DNA of 64,000 nucleotides from Rhizobium sp. FKL33 (GCF_005222915.1 NZ_STFX01000028.1:124001-188000), one strand, 5' to 3'; positions 1 through 8,285 are shown, counted from the first letter of the stretch. Numbers and translations: made by a program. Notes: a model not told the origin generated them from the sequence alone.

Positions 1-40
1 TCTCGGAACAATGTTGACAGTTCTATTCCAGTTTAATAGT

Positions 41-55
41 TGAGCATATCACTCA
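41..55. promoter_or_regulatory. RirA-type iron-responsive operator (IRO box) before haemophore gene
   Basis: The sequence is TGA, nine bases, then TCA, which is the published IRO consensus bound by the rhizobial iron regulator RirA. It ends 10 bases before the AAGGA ribosome site of the HasA-like gene. A TTGACA hexamer at 14-19 could be the -35 element, so a bound repressor would cover the transcription start region. A weaker TGA-N9-TCC lies at 15-29. That RirA acts here is inference. Confidence 0.6.
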
Positions 56-78
56 TCTTATTTTGGAAGGATGTCCCG

Positions 79-1056
79 ATGGCCCTCACCATCTCCGTCA
101 CCGACGCGAATAATGACGGCGAAGGAATCAACTTCGCCTCCTACCTCAAAAATTTCGCCGCGACGTATCAATCCTCCGGTTATGGCTCGTTCAACAACCC
201 TGACGATTCCGATTCGTTCAAGGGCGAAGGCTATGTGACCATGGCCAATGAAGACGGCGATGGCGGAACGAGTGTGATCTTCGATTCCGAGGACGGCTTC
301 ACCTATGATCTCAGCACGCATGTGGTCAGCGGCAATTTGAGCTCCATCACGTTCGGAACCGACACCTCCTACGACGAGTCGACCGAGACCTATTCGAACT
401 CGAGCGATATCGTGATTTCCGGCTTCTCAAGCTACGCGACCACGACCTCGGACGGTCAGGTGATGGGCGATATCATGGACGCCCGGACATCGACGCTGAC
501 GGCGCTTCTGGCCAGTGATTCAATCATATTCAAGGGCTCGACCGGCGATGACGTGTTTACGGGTTATGGACACTCGGACACGATCACCGGCGGCAAGGGC
601 GACGACACGCTGAGCGGCGCTGGCGGCAGCGACAAGATCAATGGCGGCAATGGCCTGGACAAAATCAACGGCGGCAATGGAGCCGACAACCTGACGGGCA
701 GCTACGGCAACGATACACTCAAGGGCGATCAGGGCGCTGACACGCTCTACGGAAACGCCGGCAATGACAGTCTTGTAGGCGGGGCAGGCAAGGACGTTCT
801 AAGCGGCGGCGCGGGAGCCGACACCTTCGTGTTTGCTAAGGGCAACGGCTCCGACACGATTACGGACTTCGCCGCCGGTTCCTCGAGCAAGGACGTTCTC
901 GAATTCGCCGATGGCCTGTTCAAGAATTATGCGGATGTCATCGACTCCGCCAAGGACACCGCCGACGGCGTGCTGATTTCCTACTCTGGCGGAAGCGTCC
1001 TGCTCACCGGCGTCGAAATCGCTGATCTCAACAAATCGGATTTCCACATTCTCTGA
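79..1056 (+). CDS. HasA-like haem-binding domain fused to RTX repeats, secreted
   Basis: This is a 325-residue protein with two parts. Residues 1-150 resemble the haemophore HasA: FTYDLSTH followed by NLSSITFG matches the HasA segment that carries haem ligand Tyr75 and its partner His83, here Tyr76 and His81. The other HasA ligand, His32, has no histidine counterpart. Residues 155-260 hold glycine-aspartate RTX nonapeptide repeats (GGKGDDTLS, GGNGADNLT and others), and the C-terminus looks like a type I secretion signal. The start chosen has AAGGA 8 bases upstream; an in-frame TTG at 40 lacks one. The haem uptake operon lies next door and an IRO box precedes the gene. Neither a HasR receptor nor a type I exporter is in the window. 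Confidence 0.75.
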   Translation: MALTISVTDANNDGEGINFASYLKNFAATYQSSGYGSFNNPDDSDSFKGEGYVTMANEDGDGGTSVIFDSEDGFTYDLSTHVVSGNLSSITFGTDTSYDESTETYSNSSDIVISGFSSYATTTSDGQVMGDIMDARTSTLTALLASDSIIFKGSTGDDVFTGYGHSDTITGGKGDDTLSGAGGSDKINGGNGLDKINGGNGADNLTGSYGNDTLKGDQGADTLYGNAGNDSLVGGAGKDVLSGGAGADTFVFAKGNGSDTITDFAAGSSSKDVLEFADGLFKNYADVIDSAKDTADGVLISYSGGSVLLTGVEIADLNKSDFHIL

Positions 1057-1080
1057 GACTGAGCGCTTATTCCAACAACA

Positions 1081-1110
1081 ACGCGGTCCGTCTTATGGGC
1101 CGCGTTTTTT
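1081..1110 (+). terminator. Rho-independent terminator of the haemophore gene
   Basis: A 9-bp stem (1081-1089 with 1097-1105, one G-T pair) with a 7-base loop is followed by a run of six T. It lies between two convergent genes. On the minus strand no T run follows, so it should act mainly on the plus strand. Confidence 0.85.
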
Positions 1111-1120
1111 ATTGACCGCT

Positions 1121-1903
1121 TCAAGCCGCCTCTGCGGCCGGAAATACCCTGATTGCCCCGTTTTCGGCGCGCACGGAAAGAGCGCAGCCGTAGACCTGTT
1201 CAAGAATGTCTTCTCGGAACACCTCCGCGGGAGCGCCTTCTGCGACAAGACGACCGTTGCGCAGCATCAACACATGATCGGCGAACATGGCCGTGAGATT
1301 CAGGTCGTGCATCACCGCCACGACGCCGCCACCCTGGCTTGCGAAAGAGCGCGCCGTTTTCATGAGCGCCAACTGATGCTTCACATCGAGACTGGCGACC
1401 GGTTCGTCGAGCAGCAGCCAGCGCGCTTCGCCATCCGCCATCGGACTGTTGATCTGGCAAAGCACCCGCGCCATATGCATCCGCGCCTGCTCGCCGCCCG
1501 ACAACGCCAGCGCGGAACGATCTGCGAAACCCGCCAGATCTACCGCCGCCAAAGCGTCGTCAATCAATCGCTCCGCCTGCTCGCGCGAATGGACCTCGCC
1601 TGCCACCACGCCCATTTCCAGAACTTCCCTAACGCTAAACGGAAAGCCGAGATGGATCGACTGCGACATCACGCCTCGACGGCGCGCCTGCTCACCTACC
1701 GACAGAACCTTTAGATCCCGGCCGTTGAGCCGTATAGATCCATCATAGCGCCTGTCGCCCGCGATCGCCCGCAACGTTGACGTCTTGCCCGAACCATTGG
1801 GGCCAATGATCACGGTCAGTCGCCCGGCTTGCGCATCGAAACTGACGTCGTCGACCACGCGGTGCCCCCCGAGGCTCACCGAGACCTGCTGCAGCGATAT
1901 CAT
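1121..1903 (-). CDS. hmuV: Haemin ABC transporter ATP-binding protein HmuV
   Basis: This 260-residue ATPase would power haem import through HmuU. It has Walker A GPNGSGKTS near residue 35, the signature LSGGEQ and Walker B WLLLDEP followed by the D-loop SLD. The start is the ATG at 1903, because MISLQQVSVSLGGHRVV is a normal beginning for the family, whereas the longer open frame runs into hmuU. It is the last gene of hmuP-S-T-U-V and starts 7 bases after hmuU. Gene order and motifs make the assignment secure. Confidence 0.93.
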   Translation of the reverse strand: MISLQQVSVSLGGHRVVDDVSFDAQAGRLTVIIGPNGSGKTSTLRAIAGDRRYDGSIRLNGRDLKVLSVGEQARRRGVMSQSIHLGFPFSVREVLEMGVVAGEVHSREQAERLIDDALAAVDLAGFADRSALALSGGEQARMHMARVLCQINSPMADGEARWLLLDEPVASLDVKHQLALMKTARSFASQGGGVVAVMHDLNLTAMFADHVLMLRNGRLVAEGAPAEVFREDILEQVYGCALSVRAENGAIRVFPAAEAA

Positions 1904-1910
1904 GCTCGTC

Positions 1911-3020
1911 TCACAAAATTTGGCCGCGTCGGCCGCGGAAGAGAATCCAGAGGAAGAAGGGCGCGCCCATAATCGCGGTGAGTATGCCGATCGGCAATTC
2001 AGCCGGCGCGACGATGACGCGCGACACGATATCGGCGGCAATCAACAAGACGCCGCCCAACAAAGCGGACGCCGGCAAGAGGAACCGATGGTCCGGGCCG
2101 ACCGCGAGACGGAGGATATGAGGCACGATGATGCCCACGAAACCGATGACGCCGCAAAAGGCGACAGCCACGCCCGTCATGGCGGCCACGAGGAAAATCG
2201 ACGCCTTTTTCAATCGTTCGACAGGAACGCCCATATGCATGGCCGCCGCTTCGCCCAGCGTGAAAGCGTTGAGACCGCGCGCCAGAAACGGCAGGACGAC
2301 GAGGCATGGCGCTATCACGGCGGTTGCGATCAGCGCCTTGTCCCAGGTCGCGCCAGCCAGCGACCCCAGGTTCCAGAAGGAAATGTCGCGCAGTTGCAGG
2401 TCTTCCGCCATGTAGACAAACAGACCGGTGCCGGCCATGGCGAGGGCGCCGATCGCAATGCCGGCGATCAGAAGCGTCGCCACCTGCGTCTCGCCGTCGC
2501 GGGATGCGATCGCATAGAGAAGGATGGTCACGGCAAGGCCGCCGACAAACGCAGCCACGGGCAGCAGGAACGGACCGAGCACGTAGGCAAGCGGCGCCAG
2601 CAAGGTCGGCCCGAGGACAATGGAGCCGACCGCGCCGAAGCTCGCGCCAGCCGACACGCCCACGACGCCCGGATCCGCCAAAGGATTGCGAAAGAGACCC
2701 TGCATCACGGCTCCAGACACTGCGAGCCCTGCTCCCGCCATCAGGCCAAGCAGAGCTCTGGGCAGACGGATGTCGACGATCACGATCCGGTCACGCAACG
2801 CTTCCACTCCACCTTGCGCTCCTCCTGAGATAAGACCCGCTAGGAAGCGAGGGAGTGAGGCTGAACTTGCGCCCGCGCCGATGGACGCGATCACCGCGGC
2901 AAGTGTGACGGCGACGAGCGCGACCAGACCAATTCGCTGCCTGGAACGCATGGGAAGCCCCCTGCCGCGGAGGCGCGGCGCAGCCGAGATCGTCGCCGTC
3001 ATGTCGGTTTCAGCCGCCAT
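1911..3020 (-). CDS. hmuU: Haemin ABC transporter permease HmuU (FecCD family)
   Basis: This integral membrane protein of about 369 residues forms the inner-membrane channel for haem. It is strongly hydrophobic, with about nine or ten membrane segments. It carries family-typical stretches such as GLFRNPLADPGVVGVSAGA and FCGVIGFVGIIVPH, the latter being the cytoplasmic coupling loop that contacts the ATPase. The ATG at 3020 overlaps the hmuT stop by 11 bases. An internal ATG at 3002 is also possible, and neither has a strong ribosome site. It lies between the binding protein and ATPase genes. Confidence 0.92.
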   Translation of the reverse strand: MAAETDMTATISAAPRLRGRGLPMRSRQRIGLVALVAVTLAAVIASIGAGASSASLPRFLAGLISGGAQGGVEALRDRIVIVDIRLPRALLGLMAGAGLAVSGAVMQGLFRNPLADPGVVGVSAGASFGAVGSIVLGPTLLAPLAYVLGPFLLPVAAFVGGLAVTILLYAIASRDGETQVATLLIAGIAIGALAMAGTGLFVYMAEDLQLRDISFWNLGSLAGATWDKALIATAVIAPCLVVLPFLARGLNAFTLGEAAAMHMGVPVERLKKASIFLVAAMTGVAVAFCGVIGFVGIIVPHILRLAVGPDHRFLLPASALLGGVLLIAADIVSRVIVAPAELPIGILTAIMGAPFFLWILFRGRRGQIL

Positions 3021-3888
3021 AGAGCGCCGTCGAGAGATTGCGGATCGCTTCGGCGGTGCGTGGCCCAAATCCGAGCGTCGCCGCTCCGTCCACGCGGACG
3101 ATCGCATGCGCTTTTCCCGCAGGCGTCAGAGCGATGGCCGGATGCGACATGACTTCCTCATCTGACGGCCCGGGACCTGCCCGGCTCATCATCAGGATCA
3201 GATCGGGCGCTGCGGCGATCACGGCTTCGTCATTCATGGGCTTGTAGCCGTGGAACTCCGCCGCGACGTTTGTGGCGCCGGCAAGCTGCAGGATTGCGCC
3301 GGCTGCGGTGTGGTCGCCGGCGGCCATGATCTTGCCGTTCTGCAGAGTCAAGACGAAGAGGACCCGTTTGCGCTTTTCAGCCGGAACATCGGCCGCCGCC
3401 TTCACCGCGGCGTCGATGTCGGCGGAAACCTTGTCGGCAAGCGCCTTGGCCTGATCGTGAACGCCCAATGCATCGCCGACAGTCATGATCTTCCGCGCGA
3501 TAGCGTCGCGATCATAGCCTTCCGGCACCGTGACGACCTGAACCGAGGACTTCTTGATCACCTCGATCGCCGGCTTGGGACCGCTGCCCTCGATCATCAG
3601 GATTGCGGACGGATTGACCGACAAAACGCCTTCCGGGGACAGTTGCCGCATATAGCCGACATCAGGCAGTTTGGTCGCTTCCGCCGGGAAGAAACTGGTC
3701 GAATCGCGCGCGATCAGCTGATCCGACTTGCCGAGCGCATAAACGATTTCGGTGACTGCTCCGCCGATTGAAACAACGCGCGAGGCATCCTTGATTTTCT
3801 CACCGGCGCTCGAAGCCGACGCCAAAGCAAGCGCCACCATTGCGCCGGCAAATCCGACGCGACCTCTTCTCATCAATCTATCCAGCAT
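3010..3888 (-). CDS. hmuT: Periplasmic haemin-binding protein HmuT
   Basis: This 292-residue class III substrate-binding protein would hand haem from the outer membrane receptor to HmuUV. It has an N-terminal signal peptide of about 28 residues (basic start, hydrophobic core, AxA-like end). It then has the family pattern VVSIGGAVTEIVYALG and LPDVGYMRQLSPEG. Tyr79 in that second motif aligns with the tyrosine that ligates haem in ShuT and PhuT (family knowledge). The gene starts 11 bases after hmuS and overlaps hmuU. A second ATG at 3873 is possible. Confidence 0.92.
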   Translation of the reverse strand: MLDRLMRRGRVGFAGAMVALALASASSAGEKIKDASRVVSIGGAVTEIVYALGKSDQLIARDSTSFFPAEATKLPDVGYMRQLSPEGVLSVNPSAILMIEGSGPKPAIEVIKKSSVQVVTVPEGYDRDAIARKIMTVGDALGVHDQAKALADKVSADIDAAVKAAADVPAEKRKRVLFVLTLQNGKIMAAGDHTAAGAILQLAGATNVAAEFHGYKPMNDEAVIAAAPDLILMMSRAGPGPSDEEVMSHPAIALTPAGKAHAIVRVDGAATLGFGPRTAEAIRNLSTALYGG

Positions 3889-3899
3889 GTTCTTATATC

Positions 3900-4952
3900 C
3901 TACGCGGCTTCAGCGGCGTTGGTGGTTGCAAGGCTCTCGACCAGCGAACGCCAATCCGTCATCTCGGCGTTGCCTTCCTTGCGCTTGCCGAAGAACTGGA
4001 TGATCATTTCGCCATCGGCGTCATAGGCTTCGATCGAGGTCACATGGCCATCCTTGGTCGGCTTGCGCACGGCCCAGGCTTCGGCAATGTGATCCATGCG
4101 CAGATGCAGGTGGAAGGTCGGATCCATGACATTGATCCAGGGACCCATCGGCTGGATGTTGGATACCGGACCGGTATGGATCTGGACGATGCCGCGATTG
4201 GCGACGAAGCACATCAGATTGACCTGCGTCTCCACAGACTTCTGGAAGAATTCGGCGATCACGCCGTCGGCCAGTTTCCAGGCGAAGTCTTCGCCTACGG
4301 CCCGGACGGCGGCGCAGCGATCGACGTCGAGCTTGCGCAGCATGCCGAAAAACTCATGCGTATCCGTCAGCTTGCTCCACTGGTCGCGCAGGGCATCTAC
4401 ATCGAAGCCTTCCTTGCGGCCGGACGGCAGTTTGGTGAAGGCTTCGGCGACAAATTCCTGCGACTGATCGTCAAGCCGGAAATCGGCAACGATGCGCTCA
4501 TAGGCCTCCAGATTGGATTCCGGGCGAAGATGGATCTTGTGGATCGCCTCGCCGGACTTGTCGAAATATTGCAGGCTTCTGCGAACCGTATCGCCATCGG
4601 TCTTGGTCACGGCGAAAGCATGCGCCCAGACCCAGTTGAAGATGCGAAGATCGATATTGTCGCCGAGCGTCAGCGACGTGCGTTCGCCGATCTCGATCTT
4701 CTCGTAGACGCCGATCTTTTCATGGACGGCGCTTTCGTTGCGGCTGAGCGCCATGACGACGCCGAGTTCGGGCGCACGCTCGAGCAGACGGTTGGGATGG
4801 GCGTCGATGCGAACGGCCGAAATTCCCACTTCCGCCGCCACCAGCGCCGCCTCGGACACACCGAGATTCTTGGCGATATCCCGCTCGCGCAATTTGGAGT
4901 TTTCCGCCCGGTAAGCGCGGATTTCGGACGGCGTCGGTCCAGTCTTGCTCAT
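3900..4952 (-). CDS. hmuS: Cytoplasmic haem-binding/degrading protein HmuS
   Basis: This 350-residue protein belongs to the HemS/ChuS/HmuS family, which binds incoming haem in the cytoplasm and in some members degrades it to release iron. The duplicated family fold is visible in two related halves. Two family haem-contact residues are kept: Arg103 in DLRIFNW and His199 in TDTHEFF, matching Arg102 and His196 recalled for Yersinia HemS. The ATG has AAGGA 8 bases upstream. It lies between hmuP and hmuT and should be co-transcribed with them. Confidence 0.92.
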   Translation of the reverse strand: MSKTGPTPSEIRAYRAENSKLRERDIAKNLGVSEAALVAAEVGISAVRIDAHPNRLLERAPELGVVMALSRNESAVHEKIGVYEKIEIGERTSLTLGDNIDLRIFNWVWAHAFAVTKTDGDTVRRSLQYFDKSGEAIHKIHLRPESNLEAYERIVADFRLDDQSQEFVAEAFTKLPSGRKEGFDVDALRDQWSKLTDTHEFFGMLRKLDVDRCAAVRAVGEDFAWKLADGVIAEFFQKSVETQVNLMCFVANRGIVQIHTGPVSNIQPMGPWINVMDPTFHLHLRMDHIAEAWAVRKPTKDGHVTSIEAYDADGEMIIQFFGKRKEGNAEMTDWRSLVESLATTNAAEAA

Positions 4953-4988
4953 AGTCCAATCCTTTTTTGACCCCCGCGACGGCGGGAC

Positions 4989-5189
4989 TTACTTGTTAAG
5001 AATGAGTTTGCCCTGTTTGGTGATCTTCATGCGATAGGCCGAGCCGGCGTGATTGATGACGATTTCACGGTCGCCCATGAACAGGGTCTTCGTGTCGTAT
5101 TCCCGCAAATTGGCGTCGAGTGCATCGTCGGACTCAGCGTTCCCGCTCCTCGACGGGTCTCTTTCTCCACTCGGCATGATCGGCCTCAT
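4989..5189 (-). CDS. hmuP: Haemin uptake protein HemP/HmuP
   Basis: This is a 66-residue protein of the HemP family. The C-terminal half has the family pattern, with VINHAGSAYRMKITKQGKLI close to its end. In Bradyrhizobium and Sinorhizobium HmuP is needed for haem receptor expression, acting as a co-activator (family knowledge). The N-terminal 30 residues are variable, so the start could be ATG 5189 or ATG 5177. It is the first gene of the hmu operon, with an IRO box 16 bases upstream. Confidence 0.88.
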   Translation of the reverse strand: MRPIMPSGERDPSRSGNAESDDALDANLREYDTKTLFMGDREIVINHAGSAYRMKITKQGKLILNK

Positions 5190-5204
5190 TATTCAGATCT
5201 TTGT

Positions 5205-5219
5205 TGACTTCCCTAGTCA
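5205..5219. promoter_or_regulatory. RirA-type IRO box between hmuP and tonB
   Basis: A perfect TGA-N9-TCA sits 16 bases before the hmuP start and about 128 bases before tonB. Its flanks (T before, T after) match the box before the haemophore gene. The motif is dyad-symmetric, so it may govern both divergent transcription units. A second dyad, TCAAC and GTTGA spaced by nine bases, lies at 5255-5273 nearer to tonB. Confidence 0.65.
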
Positions 5220-5347
5220 TATTTCATAATCCACGCAATACCAGTGGATCAGAGTCAACTTAAAATTTGTTGATCGCGCGACCGCGATACGGGCGGCGCC
5301 GGAATACGGGCGGAAAATGTTCATCCGCCCCTGACAGGGAGTGGGTG

Positions 5348-6679
5348 ATGACGCAGACAGCCGACAGCGCGACCGTCCATCTCAACTCGCTCCGCTTCAA
5401 GCCCGCAAATTCCAATCAACCGGACCGTTCGATCGTCTCGCATCAGTTCAAGAATGTGCCGCGCTGCTCTTACGCGCGCGATGACGGCATTACGCCCTAT
5501 CTCGCTTCGGAAACCGGCATCGACCAGTTTCCGGCTTCGGCCGTTGGCCTCGAGCCCCTGCATGCGGATATTCCTCATCCGGCTCCCGAACCGGACAAAC
5601 CGGAGACGAACGCCCACCGAAAACTTCTCCGCAGCGGCTTTGCCCTGTCGATCTTTGTTCATGCCTGTTTTGCCGCAGCATTCGGTTTCGGCGTCGCACA
5701 GGCGCCGGACGACGCGCTCATGCAGGGAGAGACGGTGATTTCGCTGATCGTTCAGGGCCATGACTCCGATGTCGATGCGCGCGTCGCCGGCGACGAGAAG
5801 GCGAAAGACCTCGAGGTCGAAGAGCCCGAGCAGGAGATCGTCGAGGAGAAACCGAAGGCGGAACCCGCTCCGGAGCCGAAACCCGTCGAGACGCCGCCGG
5901 TGGAAAAAGCCGCTCCCGAACCGCCGCCCGTGATCCCCGCGACACCGCAACAGGTGCTCAAGGACACGCCAATGCCGGTGTTGGGCGCGCCGCTGCCTGA
6001 GATCCTCACCGCTGCCACGCCCGCAAAGGCGAAGGTCGAGGAAATCGCCAAGCCGATCGTTCAGGAACAGCCCAAGACGATCGAGGAGATCAAGCCCGAG
6101 CCGCCGAAGCCCATCGAGCCGCCCAAGATCGAAACCAAGCCGGTCGAGAAAAAGGCGCCGGAGCCGCCGAAACCGGTGGAAAAAGAGCCTGAGCTCAAGA
6201 AGCCCGATCCCAAGCCCGTGGTCGAGAAGGAGCGGCCGAAGAAGAAGACCGTCAAGAAGACGGTGGCGAAGAAGGAGCAGAAAAAGCGCAAGGGCCAGAA
6301 CGCCAAGCAGGAATATGACGCCGACCGCGGCCGCAGCGACGCCAAGGACAAGGGACAGTCGAGCAAAGACGCATCGCGGGGCGCCTCCAACCGGGAGGTT
6401 GGCAACGCCGCGTCCAGCAATTACAAAGGTCTCGTCCAGAAGAAACTGAACCGGGCGCAGAAGCGCATCCGCGCCCGCGGCGAGGGGAGCCTTGTCCTTT
6501 CGTTCACCATAACAGCGGATGGCGGCGTGTCTGGCGCCCGCATTTCCCGGAGCTCCGGCGACCCGAAACTGGATCAGGCGGCGTTGGCGCTTCTGGATAA
6601 AGCCGCGCCTTTCCCCCCAATTCCAGCGGAAACCGGCCGAAAAAGCTACAAAATGGCTGTGCCGATCGAGTTTCGATGA
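5348..6679 (+). CDS. tonB: TonB energy-transducing protein
   Basis: This 443-residue protein would transmit the inner-membrane proton gradient to outer-membrane receptors for haem and siderophores. It has an unusually long cytoplasmic N-terminus of about 90 residues and one membrane segment (FALSIFVHACFAAAFGFGVA). A long Pro/Glu/Lys-rich periplasmic spacer of about 250 residues follows, then a C-terminal TonB domain (GSLVLSFTITADGGV, ending MAVPIEFR). The start is the ATG at 5348 with AGGGAG 6 bases before it. It diverges from the hmu operon. ExbB and ExbD are not in the window. Confidence 0.9.
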   Translation: MTQTADSATVHLNSLRFKPANSNQPDRSIVSHQFKNVPRCSYARDDGITPYLASETGIDQFPASAVGLEPLHADIPHPAPEPDKPETNAHRKLLRSGFALSIFVHACFAAAFGFGVAQAPDDALMQGETVISLIVQGHDSDVDARVAGDEKAKDLEVEEPEQEIVEEKPKAEPAPEPKPVETPPVEKAAPEPPPVIPATPQQVLKDTPMPVLGAPLPEILTAATPAKAKVEEIAKPIVQEQPKTIEEIKPEPPKPIEPPKIETKPVEKKAPEPPKPVEKEPELKKPDPKPVVEKERPKKKTVKKTVAKKEQKKRKGQNAKQEYDADRGRSDAKDKGQSSKDASRGASNREVGNAASSNYKGLVQKKLNRAQKRIRARGEGSLVLSFTITADGGVSGARISRSSGDPKLDQAALALLDKAAPFPPIPAETGRKSYKMAVPIEFR

Positions 6680-6852
6680 TCGAAATGGCCGAGTTGGTTA
6701 AAGAGACGTGAAATTTAACGAGAGTTTTCGATCAATAGAGCCGAAAGTTCTCTAACTATATGGATTAGCCAGATCTTATATCCTCCCGACTATGGTGTGT
6801 GCCAATCCGGAATGAAAGCCGGAACAACACAATTCCATGGAGGATGTACGGA
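6680..6852. other. Intergenic region with inverted repeats before the carrier-protein operon
   Basis: No gene is seen. A 15-base palindrome (6671-6685) overlaps the tonB stop, and GATCGAAA at 6678-6685 is repeated inverted at 6726-6733, which could make a long-loop hairpin. AT-rich sequence around 6748-6765 may hold the promoter of the following operon, but no convincing -35 and -10 pair was found. GGAGG at 6839-6843 is the ribosome site of the carrier protein. Confidence 0.4.
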
Positions 6853-7104
6853 ATGACCGAGACCATTCGCGAAATTCTGAAGAAGCATGCCAATCTGCCC
6901 GCCGGCGTGGACGACATCGCCGATGGCGCGGATCTTTATGCCGCCGGGCTTTCCTCTTTCGCCTCTGTACAGGTGATGCTTGCGCTCGAAGAAAACTTCG
7001 ACATCGAATTCCCCGACAATCTGCTGAACCGCAAATCTTTCCAGAGCATCGAAGCCATCGCGCGGACGGTGGATTCCATCCTGGACGGCAGAAAGGTGGC
7101 GTGA
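6853..7104 (+). CDS. Stand-alone (amino)acyl carrier protein
   Basis: This 83-residue acidic four-helix carrier would hold an aminoacyl group on a phosphopantetheine arm. The attachment motif reads AGLSSF, where the usual form is GLDSL; Ser35 is the expected modification site and the preceding Asp is Ser34. GGAGG lies 9 bases before this ATG; an ATG at 6844 directly abuts it and is unlikely. The stop overlaps the next start (TGATG). Small carrier proteins beside aaRS-like ligases are the known partners of amino acid:carrier-protein ligases in Bradyrhizobium and Agrobacterium. Its substrate is inferred from the neighbouring ligase. Confidence 0.87.
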   Translation: MTETIREILKKHANLPAGVDDIADGADLYAAGLSSFASVQVMLALEENFDIEFPDNLLNRKSFQSIEAIARTVDSILDGRKVA

Positions 7105-8285
7105 TGAACATGCCGGTCAATCTGTCGGCCGGCAGCCTTGTCGAGCGCGCCCAGCGCGTCGCGGCTGTCGCCAGGGCCCATGCGGCCGAAGTGGACCATG
7201 ACGGTCGCTTTCCGGAGGAAGCCGTCAACGCCATGAAGGCGGAGCGCCTTCTGTCCATCCAGATCCCGACGGAACTCGGCGGCGAAAGCGCGGGAACCGG
7301 CGAGATCACCGAACTGTGCTCGATCATTTCACAGGCTTGCGCGTCCGCAGCCATGGTCTTCGCCATGCATCACATCAAGCTCTCCAGCCTGGTGGAGCAT
7401 GGCATGGAAAGCGACTGGCATCGCGGCTTCATGCGGCGCGTGGTCTCCGAACAACTGCTGCTCGGCTCCGCCACCACCGAAGGCGGCATCGGCGGCAATC
7501 TCCGCAATTCGATCTGCGCGATAGAGGTGGATGGCGACATCTGCCGGCTGGAAAAGGACGCCACGGTCATTTCCTACGCCACGAAGTCGGATGCGATCTT
7601 GATCACCTCGCGCGCTCACAAGGATGCGGCGCCGACCGACCAGGTCATGACCGCCTTCACCAAGGAGCAGTACACGCTCGCCAAGACCCAGGACTGGGAT
7701 ACGCTCGGCATGCGCGGCACCTGCTCGGAAGGCTTCCTGTTCAAGGGCGAAGCGCCCAAGGAGCAGATCTTCCCGAAACCTTTCGCCGAGATTGCGGCGC
7801 AATCGATGCTGGCCAACAGCCATATTCTCTGGAGCGGCGTCTGGTACGGAATCGCCGTGGACGCGGTCAATCGCGCCCAGGCTTTCGTCCGCTCTGCCGC
7901 CCGCAAGCAGCCGGGCGTGGTTCCTCCCGGGGCCATTCGTCTCGCCGAGGTTTCGACCCTGCTGCAGATGATGAAATCCAACGTCGTGGCCGCCATCAAG
8001 GCCTATGAAGAGGCGAAAGCCGATCCCGAAAAGCTCTCTTCGGTCGCTTTCTCCGTGGCGATGAACAATGTCAAGATCGCCTCTTCGGAGTCGGTTCTGA
8101 CCATTATCGACCATGCGATGCTGATCTGCGGCATCCTCGGCTACAAGAATGGCACGCCCTACAGCCTGGGGCGCCACCTTCGCGATGCGCATTCCGCCCG
8201 CCTGATGATCTCCAACGACCGGATCCTCGGCAACACATCCACCATGCTCCTGATCCACAAGCAGGACACGAGCCTACTGGGATAA
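7104..8285 (+). CDS. Acyl-CoA dehydrogenase-like flavoprotein
   Basis: This 393-residue protein has the three-part acyl-CoA dehydrogenase fold. The N-terminal helical domain includes [13 protein letters not shown], a beta domain follows residues 120-230 (including [12 protein letters not shown] and [12 protein letters not shown]), and a C-terminal helical bundle ends it. The usual catalytic Glu of the YEGT segment is not visible; the equivalent end reads [10 protein letters not shown]. Relatives acting on carrier-bound substrates include the prolyl-carrier oxidases of pyrrole antibiotics, and other relatives are flavin N-hydroxylases. I infer oxidation of the carrier-bound aminoacyl group. 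The gene overlaps both neighbours (TGATG, TAATG), which implies translational coupling. Confidence 0.8.
   Translation: MNMPVNLSAGSLVERAQRVAAVARAHAAEVDHDGRFPEEAVNAMKAERLLSIQIPTELGGESAGTGEITELCSIISQACASAAMVFAMHHIKLSSLVEHGMESDWHRGFMRRVVSEQLLLGSATTEGGIGGNLRNSICAIEVDGDICRLEKDATVISYATKSDAILITSRAHKDAAPTDQVMTAFTKEQYTLAKTQDWDTLGMRGTCSEGFLFKGEAPKEQIFPKPFAEIAAQSMLANSHILWSGVWYGIAVDAVNRAQAFVRSAARKQPGVVPPGAIRLAEVSTLLQMMKSNVVAAIKAYEEAKADPEKLSSVAFSVAMNNVKIASSESVLTIIDHAMLICGILGYKNGTPYSLGRHLRDAHSARLMISNDRILGNTSTMLLIHKQDTSLLG

Noticed and set aside
40-78. Upstream TTG start for the haemophore gene
   Set aside because: It adds 13 residues unlike the family start, overlaps the iron box and lacks a ribosome site, whereas ATG 79 has AAGGA.
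6686-6707. Possible tRNA-Ser or tRNA-Leu gene after tonB
   Set aside because: Only a D-arm-like stretch is present. No acceptor stem, anticodon arm or T arm could be folded around it, so it is not annotated as a tRNA.
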